A DNA stretch of 64,000 nt from Streptomyces sp. NBC_00370 (lineage in GTDB: Bacteria > Actinomycetota > Actinomycetes > Streptomycetales > Streptomycetaceae): the NCBI RefSeq assembly GCF_036084755.1, contig NZ_CP107968.1, positions 8,440,001 to 8,504,000 of the forward strand. Reading direction: 5' to 3'. The notes under the pieces were generated by a model, which searched no databases, had not been told where the DNA came from, and saw only the letters and a program-made list of their open reading frames with translations. The position numbers and the translations under genes were made by a program. Of this stretch, positions 7,212 through 14,660 are shown piece after piece (position 1 is the stretch's first letter; each line of letters begins with the position of its first letter).

Positions 7212-7685
7212 ATGAGCACCGTGACGATGCGACGTGACGACGACCTCGACCAAGCCGCGGTGTGGCATGACCTGGTGCTGGCGGCCCATCTCCTCGAGGA
7301 TGCGCTGGAACGGCAATCACAGCGTGACGGGAATATCTCGCACGGGCACTTCAAGCTGCTGGTTCTCCTCATGGGTGCGGAGAATCAGACGATGGGCCTC
7401 AAGGCGCTTGCCGGCCTGCTGCGTTTCTCGCCCAGTCGCGTCAGTCACACGCTCACCGTCCTCGAACGTCAGGGCCTGGTCACCCGCGGACGGGTACCGG
7501 AGGGGAGACGTGCTTACGAGGCCACACTGACCTCACAGGGCCGGCTGCTCGTGGTAGGGGTGCTCCGCGCGCAGCGCGCCGAAATCCGGGACGTCCTTTT
7601 CGACAGCTTGGGCACATCCGACACCGCGGCCCTCGGCAGGATCAGCGCGCGTGTCGTTGAGGTGCTCGACAAGACAGACATCTGA
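7212..7685 (+). CDS. MarR-family transcriptional regulator
   Basis: The start at 7212 gives 157 residues. A second in-frame ATG at 7227 is about equally possible because the AAGGATGAG ribosome site is closer to normal spacing for it. The winged-helix core is MGLKALAGLLRFSPSRVSHTLTVLERQGLVTRGRVPEGRRAYEATLTSQG. It contains no cysteine, so it is unlikely to be a thiol switch. A RosR-type promoter lies just downstream and drives the next gene, an O-methyltransferase. Its own target is not evident. Confidence 0.85.
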   Translation: MSTVTMRRDDDLDQAAVWHDLVLAAHLLEDALERQSQRDGNISHGHFKLLVLLMGAENQTMGLKALAGLLRFSPSRVSHTLTVLERQGLVTRGRVPEGRRAYEATLTSQGRLLVVGVLRAQRAEIRDVLFDSLGTSDTAALGRISARVVEVLDKTDI

Positions 7686-7758
7686 CGCGACGGTCGCAGG
7701 CCGGTGTTGGCACTGAGGGCCGCACGGTTGATTTTGGCCGGGGCGGTCCGCCGAGAAG

Positions 7759-7788
7759 GTTGATGCGTCAACCGGGTGCGGATAGTGT
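7759..7788 (+). promoter_or_regulatory. RosR-type operator (exact) within a promoter
   Basis: GTTGATGCGTCAAC lies at 7759-7772. Its TTGATG is followed after 17 nt by TAGTGT (7783-7788), giving a -35/-10 arrangement with the dyad over the -35 box. The transcript would run to the methyltransferase at 8052 with a leader of about 255 nt that has no recognisable gene. Confidence 0.65.
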
Positions 7789-8051
7789 GAGTCGCGGCGG
7801 CGGCGCGGGCTTCGCCGACAGAGCCGGTGTCGACCTCCTGGGTCACTGCGACGTTCCACCCGCTCGTGCGCAGCTGCATGGGGGCTACCAAGGCAGCTGA
7901 AACGACAGACGGTCGGAATTGCCGACCACGACGTCGGTCCATTTTGGAACGGGTCGCAGCTGGGTGGCCGGCCGCTGTACGAACACGTCCCTGCGCCGAG
8001 GCTGCAATGTTCCCTGCTCAGACAACCCTCAAGTAGAGGAGCGACACCAGA

Positions 8052-9065
8052 ATGACCGAGGAAACCCCCGCACCACCGCACGCCGCGATACTGGACCTGG
8101 CCATGGGCTCCGTACTGGCCCGCGCTCTGTTCGCCGTCACCGAGCTCGGGATTCCGGATTTGCTGGCCGATGGTCCACTGGCTGTCGGTGCGCTTACGGA
8201 GAAGACCGGTACCACACCCGACAGTCTGCCCCGGGTCCTGCGCGCCCTGGCCGCTGTTGGGTACTTCCACACCGAGGGAGACCGTTACACCCTCACCGAT
8301 CTCGGCCGGACCCTGACCAGCGGACACCCCACCGCGGCCCGCGAGTTGGTGCTGAGCATGCTGGGTCCGTTGTTCACCAACTCGCTGCAGCGGCTGTCGG
8401 ACACGCTGAGGACCGGCCGTACCGGGGCCGATCTGGCCTTCGGCGTACCTGTTTTCGACTACTTCGGAAAGCACGCGGACGAGGGTGCCTCGTTCAACCA
8501 GACGATGATCGCTTTCCATGGCACGGAACCCGCCGCGGTCGCCGGCGCCTGGGATCTTCCGCAGGTCGAGCACATAGTGGACGTGGGTGGCGGCGTGGGC
8601 ACACTGCTGCGCGCGGTACTGGAACAGGCTCCCGCCGCCCGGGGCACGTTGTTCGACAGGCCGGATGTGATCGCCCAGGTGAACCTGGGAGACCTGGGGG
8701 AGAGGTGCCGGACGGAGGCCGGCGACTTCTTCACCTCGGTACCGCGGGGCGGGGACGTGTACCTGCTCTCGCACATCGTGCACGACTGGGACGACGATGC
8801 GGCTCGAAGGATTCTTACCAACGCTCGGGAGGCGATAGCGGAGGGCGGCCGGGTGATTCTGGTCGAGATGGTGCTGCCGACCGGGGACCAAGATCACCCC
8901 GGTAAGTTCCTCGACCTCGTCATGCTGTCGCTCACCGGCGGTCGCGAACGGACCGAGGAACAGTACCGCGAACTCCTCGCCTCTGCCGGGCTCGACCTCG
9001 TGCGCGTGCTGTCGACCAACTCGCCGGTGAGCATCATCGAAGCGGCGCCGACCGTGGGTGCGTAA
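8052..9065 (+). CDS. Class I SAM-dependent O-methyltransferase (plant-type OMT family)
   Basis: This 337-residue protein starts behind GAGGAG. The N-terminal dimerisation winged helix (residues 10-100, ending YTLTDLGRTL) is followed by the SAM-binding motif IVDVGGGVGTLL near 180-190. FDRPDVI and the catalytic-base motif LSHIVHDWDDDAARRIL then appear, with His in the HDWDD segment. The family methylates phenolic hydroxyls on small aromatics. In this redox island it may protect quinol-like compounds. It is preceded by a dyad promoter at 7759 and followed by a strong hairpin. Confidence 0.9.
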   Translation: MTEETPAPPHAAILDLAMGSVLARALFAVTELGIPDLLADGPLAVGALTEKTGTTPDSLPRVLRALAAVGYFHTEGDRYTLTDLGRTLTSGHPTAARELVLSMLGPLFTNSLQRLSDTLRTGRTGADLAFGVPVFDYFGKHADEGASFNQTMIAFHGTEPAAVAGAWDLPQVEHIVDVGGGVGTLLRAVLEQAPAARGTLFDRPDVIAQVNLGDLGERCRTEAGDFFTSVPRGGDVYLLSHIVHDWDDDAARRILTNAREAIAEGGRVILVEMVLPTGDQDHPGKFLDLVMLSLTGGRERTEEQYRELLASAGLDLVRVLSTNSPVSIIEAAPTVGA

Positions 9066-9125
9066 CCCCACGAAGCCAGGGCCACACGTAGCCGTCGAAG
9101 GACGGCGAAGTTGACGGACGCGCTC

Positions 9126-9158
9126 AGCCCTTGGCACGACAGGCGCGCGCCAAGGGCT
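9126..9158. terminator. Bidirectional terminator hairpin
   Basis: AGCCCTTGGC and GCCAAGGGCT form a perfect 10-bp stem with a 13-nt loop between two convergent genes (methyltransferase and alpha/beta hydrolase). Confidence 0.7.
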
Positions 9159-9259
9159 GGCGGTGGGGCCGGCCGGCCACCACGCACGCTTCACCTCATC
9201 GGCGGTGACGCGGCTCCGCGTCAAGAGAAGCCGTCAGGGGAACAGCCGGTCATCCACGG

Positions 9260-10102
9260 TCACTTCGAGAGGAAGTCGCGCAGCGCGGTGTTGACCTCGT
9301 CGGCGTGGGTCCAGAGCAGACCGTGCGGGGCGCCTTCGACCTCGACGTAGTCGGCCTCGGGGAGCGCCTTGTGGAATCGGCGCCCGGTGGCGTCGATCGG
9401 GAGGATGTTGTCCTTTGTCCCGTGCAGGATCAGTGTGGGCTTGCCGCTCGCGCGGACCGCTTCGACGTCGGCGCGGAAGTCCTCGATCCAGGCCGGCACG
9501 ACAGCGTACGCAGCCACCGGAGCGCTGCCGATGGCGACGTTCCAGCTACCGTTCACGGCCTCCTCGCTGATACGGGTGCCGAGGTTCTCGTCGAGGTTGT
9601 AGAAGTCCGCGTAGAACTGCTTGAACCAGGCGTACCGATCCGCCTTTGCGGTCGCCGCGATACCGTCGAAGACCTCCTGCGGCACCCCGTCGGGGTTGTC
9701 GTCGCGGGCGACGAGGAACGGTTCGAGCGAGGCGAGGAAGGCCAGCTTCGCGACCCGCTCATGACCGTGGCGACTTACGTAGCGGGCGAGTTCGCCGGTG
9801 CCCATCGAGAAGCCGACGAGGACGACGTCCCGCAGGTCGAGGGTCTCCAGGACCGTGTTCAGGTCAGCGGCGAAGGTGTCGTAGTCGTAACCGGAGTTCA
9901 CCTTCGACGACTGGCCGAAGCCCCGACGGTCATAGGTGATGACCCGATAGCCCTGGGCCAGCAGCTCGCGCGTCTGACGTTCCCAACTGTGCCCGTCCAG
10001 CGGGTAGCCGTGGATCAGGACGACCGGCTGCCCGGAACCCTGATCCTCGTAGTAGAGCTCGACCGGCGTGCTGTTCTCCGTGCCGACGGTGATGTAGCCC
10101 AT
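9260..10102 (-). CDS. Alpha/beta hydrolase (non-haem chloroperoxidase/arylesterase type)
   Basis: The ATG at 10102 follows GGGGAAGGA and gives 280 residues. The nucleophile elbow VGFSMGTGE places Ser at residue 99. Asp231 (HGTKDNILP) and His260 (GAPHGLL) complete the triad, and the HGYPLDGHSW oxyanion loop is typical of the cofactor-free haloperoxidase group. Such enzymes hydrolyse aryl esters and can perhydrolyse acids with peroxide. An upstream in-frame start would add 14 residues without a ribosome site. It lies downstream of glutaminase on the same strand, but with a 138-bp gap and probably its own promoter. Confidence 0.9.
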   Translation of the reverse strand: MGYITVGTENSTPVELYYEDQGSGQPVVLIHGYPLDGHSWERQTRELLAQGYRVITYDRRGFGQSSKVNSGYDYDTFAADLNTVLETLDLRDVVLVGFSMGTGELARYVSRHGHERVAKLAFLASLEPFLVARDDNPDGVPQEVFDGIAATAKADRYAWFKQFYADFYNLDENLGTRISEEAVNGSWNVAIGSAPVAAYAVVPAWIEDFRADVEAVRASGKPTLILHGTKDNILPIDATGRRFHKALPEADYVEVEGAPHGLLWTHADEVNTALRDFLSK

Positions 10103-10240
10103 GGTGTCCTTCCCCTCAGGCCGACGAAACGAGCGCCGGCCCATATTAGTAGGTGGAAACTGCGTGCTGTTGGAGGCGGTTCAGAGGTCTCGGCCATCCA
10201 CAACGACCAGCGGTGGGGCGCGAATTCCGCCCCTGCGCCG

Positions 10241-11548
10241 TCAACCGCCTTGACCTCCGGCCGCCGTCGCGGCGCGCTGGTCGGCGAGGTCCAGGTTGTC
10301 CACGACGGTGACTCGGCCACCATCGCCGGGATCGGGATCGGGCATCATGGATTCGGGGTCGACGAGGTAGACATCGTGGCCGTTCAACGTCAGCCGGCGT
10401 GCGATCTCCAGCAGCACGCGCCGTGCCACATCATCGATCGAGTGGACCCGTGTCAGGTCTAGAGCCACCCTGACTTCCGACGGTGAAATGGCCATGGCTT
10501 CCTGAACCACTCTCTCGGCTCCGGCAAAGCCGATGCCACCTTGCAGTTGCAGGACGCGGAGCGCGCTCGGGCCGCCGGCGACGACATGGTTGGACCGCAC
10601 GACGGCACGCGCCGCGGCGGGAACCTCCATCACATGCAGACCCATGTCTGAAGAGAATCGCTCGAACAGTGAAACGCCGCGAACGCTGTTCCCATGACCA
10701 TCCAGTCGTGGTGAGAACGTGGCAATGCCGATCTGTCCGGGCAGCGCGCCGATCAGACCCCCGGCCACCCCGCTTTTCGCCGGAATACCGACCTGGGTCG
10801 CCCAGTCACCGGCGGCGTCATACATTCCACAGCTGAACATGACGCTCAGCACCTGACGCACCACCGCTTCCGGCACCACCTGCTCACCCGACAGGGGATT
10901 CACCCCGCGGTTGGCCAACGTCGCGGCCATCATGGCCAGATCTCGAGTGGTGACGAGCGCGGAACACTGGCGGGTGTAGCCGTCCACGACGGCCCCCGGG
11001 TCCTCGGTGAGGACGTTGTGACTGCGGAGCATATGCGCAATGGCGAGATTGCGGTGCGCGTGCTCCATCTCCGAGGCGTATACCGCCTGATCCGTCTTCA
11101 ACCGACGGCCGGCGAACGCCGAGAGCCCGTGGAGCACGCGGTCCACTCGCTCTGTCGGATTCAGATCCTCCGCGCCGGCCAGCGAGTGTACGGTGATCGC
11201 GCCGGCGTTGATCATGGGGTTGAGGGGGCGTCCCGTATCGCTCTCGAGAGAGATCTCGTTGAACGCCTCTCCGGACGGCTCGACTCCGACTTTGGCGAGC
11301 ACAGGGTCGAATCCGCGATCAGACAGGGCCAGCGCGTAGACGAACGGCTTGGAGATCGACTGGATGGTGAACTCGACGTCGATGTCACCGGCACCGTAGA
11401 CCTCTCCGTCAACCATGGCGAAGGCCGCACCGAGGCGCTCGGGATCCGCCGATGCGAGCTCGGGAATGTATCCCGCCGGCTCTCCGGAAGTGTCCGACTC
11501 GACGTCTCCCAGCACTTCAGCCAGATAGTCGGGAATGATCGGTCGCAT
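10241..11548 (-). CDS. glsA: Glutaminase A with C-terminal STAS domain
   Basis: This beta-lactamase-fold glutaminase converts glutamine to glutamate and ammonia. The catalytic pair is Ser64-Ile-Ser-Lys67 (FTIQSISKPFVYA). Other family motifs include PLNPMINAGAI, SCGMYDAAGDWA and GIPAKSGVAGGLIG. After residue 310 comes a STAS-like domain (VLQLQGGIGFAGAERV, VRVALDLTRVHSIDDVA), as in actinobacterial GlsA-STAS fusions, which probably mediates assembly or regulation. The ATG at 11548 has GGAGGG close upstream; starts 6 and 10 codons earlier are possible. No RosR-type dyad precedes it. Confidence 0.9.
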   Translation of the reverse strand: MRPIIPDYLAEVLGDVESDTSGEPAGYIPELASADPERLGAAFAMVDGEVYGAGDIDVEFTIQSISKPFVYALALSDRGFDPVLAKVGVEPSGEAFNEISLESDTGRPLNPMINAGAITVHSLAGAEDLNPTERVDRVLHGLSAFAGRRLKTDQAVYASEMEHAHRNLAIAHMLRSHNVLTEDPGAVVDGYTRQCSALVTTRDLAMMAATLANRGVNPLSGEQVVPEAVVRQVLSVMFSCGMYDAAGDWATQVGIPAKSGVAGGLIGALPGQIGIATFSPRLDGHGNSVRGVSLFERFSSDMGLHVMEVPAAARAVVRSNHVVAGGPSALRVLQLQGGIGFAGAERVVQEAMAISPSEVRVALDLTRVHSIDDVARRVLLEIARRLTLNGHDVYLVDPESMMPDPDPGDGGRVTVVDNLDLADQRAATAAGGQGG

Positions 11549-11681
11549 TCGCCCTCCATGCGTCATTGCGATTTTCACGCGGTGAGAACCACGTTGCCAC
11601 CGTCCTGGTACCAGGCTGCACTTGACGGGGCCTCACCGCGCGGCCACTCGCCGGTCCTGCCGAGGGGCCTCTGTCTTTCTG

Positions 11682-12350
11682 TTACGAGTGCTCAAAAGAC
11701 CTTTCCGGAGCGGAGGCGGCGGTCAGCACGCCAAGCTGCTCGGCATCGACGTTGGCTCCGAAGGCGGGGCTGCCGGGCTCGAGCCGGACGCCTGCTGCGA
11801 GGTCGCCGACGGTGAGTGGGTCGAATCCGAGCGAGTCGATCAGCGCTGACACGACGGCGAGATCCTCGGGCGAGTCACCGGCGATCGCGATGGCCTTACG
11901 CCCGGGGCTGCCTGGCGGACGGGCCTCGTCTTCGAGGTCGTGGTAGCCCATGTGGTTGAGGGCCTTCACGACACGTGCGCCTGTCAGAAACGTCTGCACG
12001 AATTCGCTCGAAGAGGTGTCGGACGGAAGGATTGTGTCGCGGGGGCCGTCGATCTCCCACCAGTGGTTCATCGCATCGATGACCAGCTTTCCCTCAAGGC
12101 TCGGGACGGGGAGGTCGCGGTGTTTGCCGAGCGGGAGAGCGAGGATCACCACGTCGGCGGCGTCCGCGGCCTGGGCCGGCCACACGGCTGTCGCTCCGGG
12201 GGTGAGGACCTTGGCGGTAAGCGCGATCTTGGAGGGGTCACCGGACCCTGAGATCAGGACTCGATAACTGGCGGCGACGGCCAGGCGCGCCATGACGGTG
12301 CCGACCTTCCCGGCTCCAAGGATCCCGATAGTGGCAACAGGGTTGGTCAT
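11682..12350 (-). CDS. NADPH-dependent F420 reductase-like protein
   Basis: This 222-residue Rossmann protein starts VATIGILGAGKVGTVMARLAV, a GxGxxG NADP-binding fold, followed by ISGSGDPSKI. It resembles the F420:NADP oxidoreductase group (PF03807), as shown by ADVVILALPLGKH, VIDAMNHWWEIDG and VVKALNHMGYHDLE. It would transfer hydride between NADPH and F420 or a related flavin. Its ATG overlaps the stop of the upstream LLM gene (ATGA, 4 nt), so reductase and LLM enzyme are coupled and probably work together, mirroring the FMN reductase/LLM pair at 563-2238. Confidence 0.85.
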   Translation of the reverse strand: MTNPVATIGILGAGKVGTVMARLAVAASYRVLISGSGDPSKIALTAKVLTPGATAVWPAQAADAADVVILALPLGKHRDLPVPSLEGKLVIDAMNHWWEIDGPRDTILPSDTSSSEFVQTFLTGARVVKALNHMGYHDLEDEARPPGSPGRKAIAIAGDSPEDLAVVSALIDSLGFDPLTVGDLAAGVRLEPGSPAFGANVDAEQLGVLTAASAPERSFEHS

Positions 12351-13417
12351 CGCGTGGCTCCCGCCGTGGCTGCGGGCTGCTCGGCCAGGAGCTCGCGCAC
12401 CCGAGGGATGACCTGGGTGCCGTACAGCTCGACCGAACGGAGACGTGCGGAGGCTGAGACGGTGCCGGCGGCGGAGTAGATCATGTCGAACCGGCCCGCG
12501 TTCAGTACCCGGACGGCATGGGCGATCTTGGTAGCGACCGTCTCGACCGAGCCGACGTACAGCGACCCGCGGTTCACCTCGGCCTCGAATTCCTGCTTGC
12601 GGAGCGGCGGCCACCCGCGCTGCCCCCCGATCCGGTCGCGGATCTCCTTGTACCCGGGGTAGAAGAGCTCCTTGGCCTCGGCGTCAGTGGAAGCGACGAA
12701 GCCGGGTGAATGCGTCCCGACCGGCTGCGGGGTGGTGCCGATCTCCTGGCTGGCGCGCTGGTACAGATCCACGTAGGGAGCGAACCGGTCGGGGGCGCCG
12801 CCGATAATCGCGAGCATGAGCCGGAAGCCGTACTGAGCGGTGCGGAGCACGGACTGCGGTGTCCCGCCGACGCCCACCCAGGTGTTGAGACGTCCCGATT
12901 CCGTCTTCGGGTAGACGTCCGCGTTGTGCAGGGCGGCCCGCGTGGTGCCTTCCCAGGTGACCGGCCCCTCGTCCAGGAGCCGATGGAAAAGATCGATCTT
13001 CTCCTCGAACAACACGTCGTAGTCCTTCAGGTCGTACCCGAACAAGGGGAACGACTCCGTGAAGGAACCGCGTCCGAGGATCACCTCGGCGCGGCCGTTG
13101 GAGAGCGCGTCGACCGTGGCGAACCGCTGGAACACCCGCACCGGGTCGTCCGAGGACAGCACTGTCACGCCCGACGCGAGCCGGATGCGCTTCGTGGCTG
13201 TCGCGATGCCTGCCAGCACGGTCTCAGGGCTGGAGATCGCGTACTCGGGTCGGTGGTGCTCGCCCAACGCGACAACGTCGATACCGACCTGGTCGGCAAG
13301 GACGGCTTCGGTCACCGCGGCACGGATCGCCTGCGCGTGCGAGACGATCACGCCCTCGTCGTTGCGGGGCCGGTCTCCGAAGCTGTCGATACCGAACTCG
13401 ATCTGCGAAACATCCAT
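12347..13417 (-). CDS. LLM-class flavin-dependent oxidoreductase
   Basis: The ATG at 13417 gives 356 residues; TTG or GTG starts up to 6 codons earlier are possible. The luciferase-like barrel shows EFGIDSFGDRP, QVGIDVVALGEHH, VTVLSSDDPVRVFQRFATVDALSNGRAEVILGRGSF and a C-terminal QVIPRVREL. It is more like the Atu2307-type LLM enzymes than like the CE1758-like protein at 1135. The cofactor may be FMN or F420. The co-transcribed reductase-like gene downstream favours an F420 or NADPH-fed system. Expression should start from the double dyad at 13566-13614. Confidence 0.88.
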   Translation of the reverse strand: MDVSQIEFGIDSFGDRPRNDEGVIVSHAQAIRAAVTEAVLADQVGIDVVALGEHHRPEYAISSPETVLAGIATATKRIRLASGVTVLSSDDPVRVFQRFATVDALSNGRAEVILGRGSFTESFPLFGYDLKDYDVLFEEKIDLFHRLLDEGPVTWEGTTRAALHNADVYPKTESGRLNTWVGVGGTPQSVLRTAQYGFRLMLAIIGGAPDRFAPYVDLYQRASQEIGTTPQPVGTHSPGFVASTDAEAKELFYPGYKEIRDRIGGQRGWPPLRKQEFEAEVNRGSLYVGSVETVATKIAHAVRVLNAGRFDMIYSAAGTVSASARLRSVELYGTQVIPRVRELLAEQPAATAGATR

Positions 13418-13565
13418 CGTGCTCACTTCGCTCAACGCTTTCGTTGTGTCGGGTGTGGCGGTGCGTGGTACATGACGCCCAGCCGGCAGCTCGCGCGCGG
13501 GCGGGGGAGGGGAGCCGGTTCGCCGAACGGTCGGCTTAGCGGTCCTCTACATCACCTCAGCCGAT

Positions 13566-13614
13566 CTAGTTGACACGTAAACTAGTACACCCTTATGGTT
13601 TACGTGTCAACTAG
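13566..13614 (-). promoter_or_regulatory. 17-bp perfect inverted repeat with two RosR-type dyads and a promoter
   Basis: CTAGTTGACACGTAAAC (13566-13582) and its exact complement GTTTACGTGTCAACTAG (13598-13614) flank a 15-bp spacer. Each arm contains a one-mismatch RosR-type dyad. Reading left, TTGACA (13610-13605) and TACTAG (13587-13582) are 17 nt apart. One dyad therefore covers the -35 box and the other lies at the -10/start region of the LLM/F420-reductase operon. The rest of the 365-bp gap (13418-13782) holds no gene I can support. Confidence 0.75.
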
Positions 13615-13782
13615 ACGTGGTCGTGGCGGGTGGTGCTGCGTCCGATATTCGACGGCCTCGGCGACGATCAACCCAATTCGTTGCCAGCTGCTGCCTGTTC
13701 GGCTAGGGGGTGTTGCACCGTGTGATTTATAACTCGCGATGTTCTCGTCCCAGGAATAGGTCACACGCCTGATGCTGGGGGC

Positions 13783-14406
13783 GTGATCTACTGGACGGAT
13801 TTCTTCCCTTCTGTCGTATTGATATCCATAATCCCTGGAGTGAGCCAGCTGTTAGGCCTGGGTAACGCCATCCGATTTGGCACTTCCTGGGCCCTTGTCG
13901 GCATCCTCGCGCGTCTCGCAGCTTTCGCACTGCTGATCGGCGTCGTTGTGCTGGGTCTCGGCGCGGTCCTCGCACGGTCTCCTAATGTGCTGACCATAAT
14001 AAAATGGAGCGGAATAGCATATTTGGTCTGGATTGGTGTAGCGGCGCTGAGGAGCAGGCCGGAGAACGCTTCTGTGGTCGAGGATGAAGCGGACCGCACC
14101 AATCGATGGCGGGTCCCTCGCCGGGAGTTCATGGTCGCCATAACCAATCCAAAAGCGCTGTTGCTTTTCGCGGCCCTCCTCCCGCAATTCACGAGCAGCG
14201 GAAGGGGTGCAGAACTGCGCATCGCTCTTCTGGGACTGGCCTACATGGGTGTAGAAGCTGTCGTGGGCAGCCTGTACGTCGGAGCCGGGAGAATCCTCCG
14301 CCGGCGGCTCAGGTCGTACAAGGGATCGATCGCTCGTCGGGTCGACCAGCTTTCGGGAATCTGCATCCTCTTACTTGCGGGTGCGTTGGCCGTGAGCGGT
14401 GTTTGA
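13783..14406 (+). CDS. LysE/RhtB-family amino-acid exporter
   Basis: This 207-residue membrane protein with about six hydrophobic segments starts at GTG. It has the LysE-family N-terminal region FFPSVVLISIIPGVSQLLGLGNAI, where the usual PGP is PGV. FMVAITNPKALLLFAALLPQF lies in the middle and a hydrophobic end follows. It would export an amino acid or homoserine-lactone-like solute by proton exchange. Base usage differs from the neighbours: AT-rich codons and two TTA leucine codons imply bldA dependence and possible horizontal origin. No clear ribosome site precedes the GTG. Confidence 0.85.
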   Translation: MIYWTDFFPSVVLISIIPGVSQLLGLGNAIRFGTSWALVGILARLAAFALLIGVVVLGLGAVLARSPNVLTIIKWSGIAYLVWIGVAALRSRPENASVVEDEADRTNRWRVPRREFMVAITNPKALLLFAALLPQFTSSGRGAELRIALLGLAYMGVEAVVGSLYVGAGRILRRRLRSYKGSIARRVDQLSGICILLLAGALAVSGV

Positions 14407-14424
14407 CAGCGGTCAGCCCCTGAT

Positions 14425-14505
14425 GAGGCGTTCTGCCGGGCATGCTCGGTGGGTATGAGCCCATGGCGCTGCTTGAAGGCGCGGGTGACGTGGTTGCTGC
14501 CGGGG
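14425..14505 (-). pseudogene. Remnant of an AraC-type HTH C-terminus
   Basis: One frame reads HVTRAFKQRHGLIPTEHARQ, the final helix-turn-helix of AraC regulators. It is preceded by a TGA and has no upstream domain in any frame. The rest of the 14407-14660 gap is low-complexity sequence. I take it as a decayed regulator. Confidence 0.45.
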
Positions 14506-14660
14506 CGCGGTCAGCGCCCAGCCCAGCATCGCCGGTCGCGGAGCAGCGGCCGCGAGCCGCTGCTCCGCGGCGTTCTTCGCCGCCAGGCCGAGTGCCGGGG
14601 GAGGGCGGGTAGCGACATGCCGGGATACGGAACTGGCCTTCACCGAGGAGAGCGACAACC

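Noticed and set aside
7533..9224. Very long minus-strand frame opposite the MarR and methyltransferase genes
   Set aside because: The plus-strand products are clear families with ribosome sites; the minus frame is stop-poor only because of GC-rich third positions.
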